Assembly (NCBI GenBank): GCA_003135315.1
Contig: PLBD01000113.1
Location: forward strand, 1 to 6,664
DNA length: 6,664 nt
Direction: 5' to 3'
Source of the DNA: Acidobacteriaceae bacterium
GTDB lineage: Bacteria > Acidobacteriota > Terriglobia > Terriglobales > Acidobacteriaceae
A program made the translations under genes and the position numbers. Numbering within the stretch: the first letter of the stretch is position 1; each line of letters starts with the position of its first letter. The notes under the pieces were generated by a model. The model saw only the letters and a list, made by a program, of their open reading frames with translations, had not been told where the DNA came from and did no database searches. This document shows, piece by piece, positions 1-4,641 of this stretch.

Positions 1-80
1 TCGTGCGGCTCCCACTCGGCCGGCATGCGATAGCCGAGCGCGGCTGGAGTCTGCGACAGCTTCTTTGGAGTCTTCGGCAT
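1..80 (-). CDS. aguA: Agmatine deiminase, N-terminal fragment (runs off left edge)
   Basis: Only the first 26 codons are present. The reverse complement of 80-1 reads MPKTPKKLSQTP, then AALGYRMPAEWEPH. The 'GYRMPAEWEPH' block is the characteristic N-terminal segment of agmatine deiminases (peptidylarginine-deiminase superfamily). These enzymes hydrolyse agmatine to N-carbamoylputrescine and ammonia in the cytoplasm. The catalytic Cys and His lie beyond the window. The ATG at 80-78 follows the aguB stop (86-84) by three bases, so the two genes are very probably co-transcribed and translationally coupled; no good Shine-Dalgarno sequence precedes it. The product of this enzyme is the substrate of the upstream-encoded AguB, which strongly supports the identification despite the short fragment. 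A later start at the internal Met would cut into the conserved block and is less likely. Confidence 0.
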   Translation of the reverse strand, partial: MPKTPKKLSQTPAALGYRMPAEWEPH

Positions 81-83
81 GGG

Positions 84-986
84 TTAGATCATGAACCGCT
101 GCGTGATAGGCGCATAAGCGTCGACGCGACGGTCGCGCCAGAACGGCCAGTTGCGCCGCACATCTTCCATGCGTCGAATATCGACCTCAGCCACCAGCAC
201 TTCTTCTTTGTCGTGCGAGGCTTCGGCGATAACCTGTCCAAACGGGTCGGAGATGAACGAACCGCCCCAGAACTCCAGACCCTTGCCCGGCGCTTGATTG
301 CCACGAATGTTGCCGGTCTCGAAGCCGACGCGATTGGGCACGGCGACATATACGCCATTTGCGATAGCATGGGCCCGCTGGATGGTTCGCCACGCGTCGT
401 GCTGCGCCTCGCCGTATTGTGCCTTCTCGTCGGGATGCCAGCCGATCGCCGTAGGATAAAACAAGACGTTCGCGCCTTGGATCGCAGTCAGCCGCGCGCC
501 CTCGGGATACCACTGGTCCCAGCAGACCAGCGTGCCGAACTTTCCGAAATCAGTTTCGAAACTCTTAAACCCCAGGTCGCCCGGCGTGAAGTAAAACTTC
601 TCGTAATAGAGCGGGTCGTCGGGAATGTGCATCTTGCGGTAGATGCCTGCGACCTTGCCGCCCGTATCAAGGATAGCGGCGGTATTGTGGTAAAGACCGG
701 GGGCGCGGCGCTCGAACAATGACGCAATAATCGTGACCTTCAGCTCGCGGGCGAGGTCTCCGAGACGCTTGGTTGCCGGGCCGGGAATCGGCTCGGCCAG
801 ATCGAAGAGCGCAACGTCTTCCCGCTGACAGAAATACTGCGTCTGGAAAAGTTCCGGCAGGCAGATGATCTCCGCGCCCTTGCCGGCGGCGGCGCGCACT
901 TGTTCGACAGCCCGCTCCAGGTTTTGCTCCGGTTCGGGCGTGCATGACATCTGCACCACGCCAATGTAAAAGTTTCGCTCGATCAA
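84..986 (-). CDS. aguB: N-carbamoylputrescine amidase (nitrilase superfamily)
   Basis: This 300-residue cytoplasmic enzyme hydrolyses N-carbamoylputrescine to putrescine, CO2 and ammonia, the last step of the agmatine route from arginine. It is a full-length carbon-nitrogen hydrolase. The Glu-Lys-Cys triad is visible as E45 in 'CLPELFQTQYF', K118 in 'YRKMHIPDD' and C155 in 'LVCWDQWYPEGAR'. The 'YYEKFYFTPGD' and 'CWDQWYPEGAR' segments are typical of the AguB branch rather than of general nitrilases or beta-ureidopropionases. The start is a TTG at 986-984. It is preferred over the ATG at 950-948 (Met13) because a GGAG lies 7 bases upstream and because the later start would delete the first strand of the fold ('FYIGVVQ'). 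The gene is followed after 3 bases by aguA and is divergent from the deoxyhypusine-synthase-like gene, giving a putrescine/polyamine locus. Confidence 0.
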   Translation of the reverse strand: MIERNFYIGVVQMSCTPEPEQNLERAVEQVRAAAGKGAEIICLPELFQTQYFCQREDVALFDLAEPIPGPATKRLGDLARELKVTIIASLFERRAPGLYHNTAAILDTGGKVAGIYRKMHIPDDPLYYEKFYFTPGDLGFKSFETDFGKFGTLVCWDQWYPEGARLTAIQGANVLFYPTAIGWHPDEKAQYGEAQHDAWRTIQRAHAIANGVYVAVPNRVGFETGNIRGNQAPGKGLEFWGGSFISDPFGQVIAEASHDKEEVLVAEVDIRRMEDVRRNWPFWRDRRVDAYAPITQRFMI

Positions 987-993
987 AACCGCG

Positions 994-997
994 CTCC
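994..997 (-). promoter_or_regulatory. Shine-Dalgarno sequence for aguB TTG start
   Basis: GGAG on the minus strand, within ACCGGAGCGCGGTT, sits 7 bases before the TTG at 986-984. This is standard spacing, and it decides the start codon, since the only nearby ATG is 12 codons further in and inside the conserved first strand. Confidence 0.6.
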
Positions 998-1103
998 GGT
1001 GAAATTCATTGCTAGCATAGCATCCCCCGCGCGCCCAGATATGCTGCCCCGACGATTGTTAATGCATGATTACAGCCGCCGGGCGATGCCACCCCGGTCC
1101 ACG

Positions 1104-1133
1104 TTGACGGAAGCCGTGACGAAGCTGTAGCTT
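1104..1133 (+). promoter_or_regulatory. Possible sigma-70-like promoter of the DHS-like gene
   Basis: TTGACG at 1104-1109 matches the -35 consensus in five of six positions. The best -10 candidate, TAGCTT at 1128-1133 after an 18-base spacer, matches only three of six. It would leave a leader of about 70 bases before the GTG. The -10 half overlaps the inverted repeat at 1121-1134. The call rests mainly on the -35 hexamer and is weak. Confidence 0.2.
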
Positions 1134-1134
1134 C
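1121..1134. repeat. Perfect 6-bp inverted repeat GAAGCT-GT-AGCTTC, possible operator
   Basis: GAAGCT and AGCTTC are exact reverse complements separated by two bases. The two-base gap makes a DNA-binding dimer site more natural than an RNA hairpin. It lies about 75 bases upstream of the DHS-like start and over the possible -10 element, where a repressor site would act. A 12-base perfect palindrome can occur by chance, so the regulatory reading is only a suggestion. Confidence 0.3.
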
Positions 1135-1198
1135 AATTCTTCAACAATCGGTCTTACATTTGCGCGTGAACGATTTCCGCGCATTTTGGCAAGCTATC

Positions 1199-1205
1199 GA
1201 GGTGA
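1199..1205 (+). promoter_or_regulatory. Shine-Dalgarno sequence GAGGTGA for the GTG start at 1209
   Basis: GAGGTGA is a seven-base match to the anti-Shine-Dalgarno complement. It ends three bases before the GTG, with the GAGG core six bases away. It supports GTG at 1209 as the start; the ATG at 1222 is in another frame. Confidence 0.65.
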
Positions 1206-1208
1206 ACG

Positions 1209-2282
1209 GTGAGCAACGAGCATGATAAGAGTCACGGCGAAGGCATCGACCGCGTATTGCACGATCCCATCTCCGACAAGCTGGTTCCACTGGAGCCGCT
1301 GGACCTCTCGCAGATCCACAGCGTCGACGATCTGGTGCGCGGGATGGGCCGCACCGCGTTTACTGGGCGGCAGGTCGGCGAAGGTGCCGACGTTTTGGAA
1401 GCGATGGCCCGTGACAAACAGTGCTTCATCGTGATGACTCTAGCCGGCGCAATGACGGTGGCGAAGCAGGGGCTTATCGTCACCGAACTCATCGACCGAG
1501 GCGTCGTCAAGGCCATCATCTCGACGGGAGCGCTGATGGCACACGGACTGGTGGAGGCCGCGGGCCGCTCGCACTTCAAGTATGACCCTCGAATGGATGA
1601 TCTCGAACTCTATGAAGCCGGTTACAACCGCGTGTACGACACGCTGGAGCCAGAGACCAATCTCGACTTCGTGGAGACGATTGTCGCCCGCATTCTGAAG
1701 GCCTGGGACCACAACGAAGTGTTGTGTTCCTACAAGCTGAATCGCGAGATCGGGCGCTACTTGAGCGAACACGTGAAAGAACGCGGCATTCTGAAATCGG
1801 CATTCGAGAAGAATGTGCCGGTGTTCGTGCCCGCCTTCAGCGACTCCGAGATTGGCCTTGATGTGGCGCTGCACAACCGAGCGCGGCGCAAGAACAACCT
1901 TCCGGCGCTGCACTACGATCCATTTGAGGACTTGGAATATTACGCTGAGACACTGCTGAAGCAGGAACGGCTGGGAATCTTCACCATCGGCGGCGGCGTG
2001 CCGCGGAATTGGGCGCAGCAGTTTGGGCCATACATCGAGCTGCGTCACCGCCGCGGCGGCGAGGACTTGCCGCTGAAGCGCTTTCACTACGGCGTGCGCA
2101 TCTGTCCTGAACCGGTGAACTGGGGCGGGCTGTCGGGCTGTACTTACAGCGAAGCCGTTTCGTGGGGCAAATTTGTTCCGCCCGAAGAAGGCGGGCGCTT
2201 CGCCGAAGTGTTGCTGGATGCGACGGTCGGCTTGCCGCTGATTGCGGGCGCGGTGCTGGAGAGAATCAAGAGCAGTGGCTAG
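1209..2282 (+). CDS. Deoxyhypusine synthase-like protein, probable polyamine aminobutyltransferase
   Basis: This 357-residue protein belongs to the deoxyhypusine synthase (DHS) family, close to the eukaryotic length of about 369. The family uses NAD and moves an aminobutyl group from spermidine through an imine on a catalytic Lys. That Lys is kept here as K321 in 'SEAVSWGKF', with E315 and W319 (human E323, W327, K329). H222 in 'LDVALHNRAR' aligns with the human catalytic His288. The Gly-rich NAD-site segment is 'TIGGGVPRNW' (259-268). The human 'GGVEEDL' segment reads 'GALMAHGL' here (107-114), so the acidic pair is replaced by Ala-His; this departs from true DHS. Bacteria have no eIF5A, so the acceptor is probably a free amine such as putrescine, giving homospermidine or a related polyamine. 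The divergent aguBA genes would supply putrescine. Family assignment is firm, but substrate and product are inferred. The start is GTG with a strong GAGGTGA in front. Confidence 0.9.
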   Translation: MSNEHDKSHGEGIDRVLHDPISDKLVPLEPLDLSQIHSVDDLVRGMGRTAFTGRQVGEGADVLEAMARDKQCFIVMTLAGAMTVAKQGLIVTELIDRGVVKAIISTGALMAHGLVEAAGRSHFKYDPRMDDLELYEAGYNRVYDTLEPETNLDFVETIVARILKAWDHNEVLCSYKLNREIGRYLSEHVKERGILKSAFEKNVPVFVPAFSDSEIGLDVALHNRARRKNNLPALHYDPFEDLEYYAETLLKQERLGIFTIGGGVPRNWAQQFGPYIELRHRRGGEDLPLKRFHYGVRICPEPVNWGGLSGCTYSEAVSWGKFVPPEEGGRFAEVLLDATVGLPLIAGAVLERIKSSG

Positions 2283-2298
2283 TGTCAGTGGCTAGTGT
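2273..2298 (+). repeat. Perfect 13-bp tandem direct repeat (two copies of CAGTGGCTAGTGT)
   Basis: The unit CAGTGGCTAGTGT occurs at 2273-2285 and again, with no mismatch, at 2286-2298; a decayed partial copy (gCAGTGTG) follows. The first unit contains the last codons and the TAG stop of the DHS-like gene, so the repeat may have arisen by slippage duplication of the gene's end, or be a small dispersed intergenic element. It lies between two convergent genes. It has no inverted symmetry or T-run, so it is not a terminator in itself. Confidence 0.8.
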
Positions 2299-2318
2299 GC
2301 AGTGTGTTGCCGAGTTCT

Positions 2319-3530
2319 TCATCCAGCCGATCTCTCGTCTGCCACACTCTGTACAATGGCGCGAAGCTCCTCATCGCTGACAAGGCCGCCGTTCGCGATG
2401 CCTTTGCGCTTCACTGCTTCCAATACGGCTGCGCGTTGCGACTCAGGCACATCCAGCCCCAGTTCTTTCGCTTTCAACCGAATACTGTCGAGGCCGCTCT
2501 TCTTGCCGAGAACAATGCCACGCCGGGCGCCGACCAGCTCGGCAGCGTAAGGCTCGATGGCTTCAGGAATGTGAAACTGGCTCGCAACTGCGCCGCTCTC
2601 ACGCAGGAAAAGGTTATCGCCGATCAGCGGCTTCCAGCCTTCTAGTTCGTACTTTCCTGCCCGGCGCACGAGCTCTGATACTACTCTGATGTGCTCCAGC
2701 TTCATCTCGACCGGAACGTCGTAGAGACATTGCAATGCCAGCGCAACCTCGGCGATATCGGCGTTGCCGGCTCGCTCGCCCATCCCGTTGATGGTGCCTT
2801 GAATCCAGGTCGCGCCGCCTCGCACCGCAGCAATCGCAATCGCCGTCGCCAAACCGAAGTCGTTGTGGCCGTGCCAGTGGATCGGCACATCATTGCCGGC
2901 CCACTCTTTCGCCCAGCGCACAAGAAACTCAGCCGCTTCGGGCGTGCAGACTCCGATGGTATCGACCAGCACGATCTCTTTCGCACCGGCATCCATGGCA
3001 GCGGAGTAGATGTGCTGGAGGAATTCCAGATCGGCGCGCGTGCCGTCCACGCCAAAGAACGCGACGCGTATTCCATTCTGACTGGCATAACGAACCGCGT
3101 CGCTGGCGCGGCGCACCGCTTCTTCGCGCGAGATACCATATGCCTTCAGCTTAATGTCGCTAATCGGCGTCTCAATTACCGACGCTTGCAGCCCCAGGCG
3201 GACCAACTCTTCCACATCGCCACGAGTTGCCCTCGCAAATCCCCATACTTCGGAATGCGTCAAGCCAGCGCCCAATATCAGCGAAATGGCTTCACCATCC
3301 TCGGCAGAAACCTTCGGGAAGCCGGCTTCGATGCGTCCGACTCCGAGTTCATCGAGCTTCTTCGCAATCTCAAGTTTCTGCTGCGGACTGAAGACGACGC
3401 CGACGGTCTGCTCGCCGTCGCGCAATGTCGTGTCGTAGAAGCGAATGGTTCGCGAGCGGTCGAAGTCGGGACGCACGCCAGGACGGGAGTTGAGATCGCT
3501 AGTCCAGACTTTGCCGGCCACATCGCTCAT
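2319..3530 (-). CDS. Homocitrate/isopropylmalate synthase family protein (DRE-TIM metallolyase), atypical
   Basis: This 403-residue protein has the HMGL-like (DRE-TIM) barrel of isopropylmalate, homocitrate and citramalate synthases and HMG-CoA lyase. Visible features are the 'DTTLRDGEQ' motif (33-41, metal ligand D38), 'HWHGHNDFGLATA' (218-230, metal ligands H220 and H222) and 'NGMGERAGNA' (248-257). It most resembles NifV-type proteins and has no LeuA regulatory domain. The catalytic motif expected after the barrel, His-Glu-Ala/Ser-Gly-Ile-His, reads 'RESGAV' (310-315), so both His residues are absent. Condensation with acetyl-CoA by the usual mechanism is therefore doubtful, and a lyase or different condensation is possible. 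The ATG at 3530 is chosen because it overlaps the FAH-gene stop as ATGA and precedes the barrel by about 30 residues; an in-frame start at 3593 would add 21 residues inside that gene. Family confident, substrate unknown. Confidence 0.85.
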   Translation of the reverse strand: MSDVAGKVWTSDLNSRPGVRPDFDRSRTIRFYDTTLRDGEQTVGVVFSPQQKLEIAKKLDELGVGRIEAGFPKVSAEDGEAISLILGAGLTHSEVWGFARATRGDVEELVRLGLQASVIETPISDIKLKAYGISREEAVRRASDAVRYASQNGIRVAFFGVDGTRADLEFLQHIYSAAMDAGAKEIVLVDTIGVCTPEAAEFLVRWAKEWAGNDVPIHWHGHNDFGLATAIAIAAVRGGATWIQGTINGMGERAGNADIAEVALALQCLYDVPVEMKLEHIRVVSELVRRAGKYELEGWKPLIGDNLFLRESGAVASQFHIPEAIEPYAAELVGARRGIVLGKKSGLDSIRLKAKELGLDVPESQRAAVLEAVKRKGIANGGLVSDEELRAIVQSVADERSAG

Positions 3531-4561
3531 CGCGCATTTCCCTGCTTTTCGGCAGCCAGCGCAGGCGGCCTCTCGCCATAAGCCTGCTCCCAAGAAATCA
3601 CCGGATTACGGAGAACGCCGATCTGCTCGATCTCGCACTCCATGACATCGCCGGGCTTGAGGAACCACGCTTTGGGATCGGCGCTGAACGCCGCGACACC
3701 CGACACGGTTCCCGTGGACACCACGTCGCCGGCGCTGTAGCCCATAGGCGAATAATGCGCCAGGATTTCTGGAATCGTGACCGACATCCTGCTGCTGTGG
3801 GAGCGCTGGCGCACCTCGCCGTTGACGCGCAACTCCATGGCAAGGTTATGCGGATCCTCGATCTCGTCGGCAGTAACGATGTGCGGGCCGAGCGGGCAGA
3901 AGGAATCGATGGCCTTGCAGAAGCTGAAGACGCCCGACTTCATTTCGTTGCGCTGAATGTCGCGCGCGGTAATGTCGTTGAAGATCACGTAGCCGCCAAC
4001 GTATTGTTCCGCCTCTTTCGCCGTAAAGTGTTTGCCGGCCTTCTTCAGGACAACGGCCAGTTCCAACTCGTAATCCAATTCCTGCGTCAGGTGAGGGGGG
4101 AAGATGACCGGCTCGTCAGGGCCGATGACCGCATCGACGTTCTGGAAGAAGACAATCCACGGCAGCACGGGATGAGAGAATCCGGCCTTTTCGGCTTCGT
4201 GATGGTGCTCGCGAAAATTGCCGGCAGTGTGAAAGAACTTCTTGGGGATAATCGGGGCCTTGATGCGAATGTCTTCCCGCTGGTAGAAAATTGACTCGTT
4301 TTCCACGCCAACATCCGGCTTCTGCGCCGTGACGTAGTCAATGGCAGATCGCGCGGCGTCAAGACTGCAGTCTCCGCCCTCGAACAGCAGGCGCATGTCG
4401 GGCGGGACGCGAGCGTCAGCGCTGCGCTGGAAGGCAGCATCGCCCTGCTTGTCGCGCAGGAGCAGCTTATACGCGGAATTCAAGTCGACAATGCGGCCAT
4501 CAGGGGCGAGCGCGCCAATGCGCTGCTCCGATGACTTGGTCAGGAATGTGACAAGTCTCAT
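3527..4561 (-). CDS. Fumarylacetoacetate hydrolase (FAH) family protein
   Basis: This 344-residue protein has the FAH catalytic fold, found in fumarylacetoacetases, 2-keto-4-pentenoate hydratases, acylpyruvases and 2-oxo acid decarboxylases; these cleave or hydrate C-C bonds next to a keto-enol group with Mg2+ or Mn2+. The His-Glu dyad lies in 'GNFREHHHEAE' (H119, E122; family pattern N-Y/F-x-x-H-x-x-E). The metal ligands are E165 and E167 in 'DYELELAVV' and D196 in 'VIFNDITARD'. The closing 'STGTVSGVA' motif is at 282-290. Residues 1-100 form the usual N-terminal domain ('MRLVTFLTKSSEQRIGAL'). The ATG at 4561 starts the first strand and has a modest AGAGAA four bases upstream. Its stop overlaps the start of the DRE-TIM lyase gene (ATGA), so the two are translated together and probably act on one pathway. 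The exact substrate cannot be read from sequence. Confidence 0.88.
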   Translation of the reverse strand: MRLVTFLTKSSEQRIGALAPDGRIVDLNSAYKLLLRDKQGDAAFQRSADARVPPDMRLLFEGGDCSLDAARSAIDYVTAQKPDVGVENESIFYQREDIRIKAPIIPKKFFHTAGNFREHHHEAEKAGFSHPVLPWIVFFQNVDAVIGPDEPVIFPPHLTQELDYELELAVVLKKAGKHFTAKEAEQYVGGYVIFNDITARDIQRNEMKSGVFSFCKAIDSFCPLGPHIVTADEIEDPHNLAMELRVNGEVRQRSHSSRMSVTIPEILAHYSPMGYSAGDVVSTGTVSGVAAFSADPKAWFLKPGDVMECEIEQIGVLRNPVISWEQAYGERPPALAAEKQGNAR

Positions 4562-4609
4562 GAGGTTCTCTGCGATCTAAAAGACGGGAACGGCCCCATC
4601 TGCGAATCG

Positions 4610-4638
4610 AGTTTATTGGGGATGCCGCGGTTTCGCAA
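4610..4638 (-). promoter_or_regulatory. Possible sigma-70-like promoter of the FAH/lyase operon
   Basis: On the minus strand, TTGCGA (4638-4633) and TAAACT (4615-4610) each match the sigma-70 consensus in four of six positions and are separated by exactly 17 bases. Transcription would start near 4603, about 40 bases before the ATG at 4561. It lies in the only gap between the pilus-type operon and the FAH gene, where a promoter is expected if the two units are separate. The hexamers are imperfect, so read-through from upstream remains possible. Confidence 0.3.
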
Positions 4639-4641
4639 ACC
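4629..4641 (-). repeat. Short hairpin GGTTT-GCG-AAACC directly after the pseudopilin stop
   Basis: A perfect 5-bp stem with a 3-base loop begins at the base after the pseudopilin TAA (4644-4642). It could help end or stabilise the upstream transcript. No T-run follows, so it is not a convincing intrinsic terminator. It also overlaps the possible -35 element of the next operon. Confidence 0.3.

Larger units (their letters stand above)
987..1208. other. Divergent intergenic region between aguBA and the DHS-like gene
   Basis: These 222 bases separate two divergent genes of apparently related function and must hold both promoters. No ORF or RNA gene is recognisable. Three things can be seen: the two ribosome-binding sites at its ends, a perfect 6-bp inverted repeat at 1121-1134, and a weak sigma-70-like element on the plus strand at 1104-1133. 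For the minus strand, a TATGCT hexamer (reverse complement of 1014-1019) could be a -10 element for aguB, but no convincing -35 was found at the right distance. A shared regulator for both transcripts is possible but unproven. Confidence 0.6.

Noticed and set aside
3..722. Long plus-strand open frame (239 codons) opposite aguB
   Set aside because: It lies fully antisense to a well-conserved nitrilase-family gene with intact catalytic residues, and its translation shows no recognisable domain; long antisense frames are common in GC-rich DNA.
1989..2012. Arg in 'GGGVPRNW' of the DHS-like protein taken as loss of the catalytic lysine
   Set aside because: Counting back from the human C-terminus places the catalytic Lys329 in EAVSWGK, which is conserved here as K321; the GGGVPR segment is the NAD-site loop.
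1440..2087. Minus-strand open frame (215 codons) inside the DHS-like gene
   Set aside because: It is antisense to conserved DHS sequence, and no motif was seen in its translation.
2283..2318. Bidirectional terminator between the convergent genes
   Set aside because: No stable inverted repeat and no T-run on either strand was found; only the direct repeat is present.
2691..3581. Plus-strand open frame (296 codons) opposite the DRE-TIM lyase
   Set aside because: It is a shadow of the conserved lyase gene; the translation has no family signature and no ribosome-binding context.
3531..3593. Longer N-terminus (21 extra residues) for the DRE-TIM lyase
   Set aside because: The added part would lie wholly within the FAH gene; the ATG at 3530 gives a standard ATGA overlap and already leaves about 30 residues before the barrel.
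3755..4294. Plus-strand open frame (179 codons) opposite the FAH-family gene
   Set aside because: It is antisense to the metal-binding core of the FAH protein, with no independent support.
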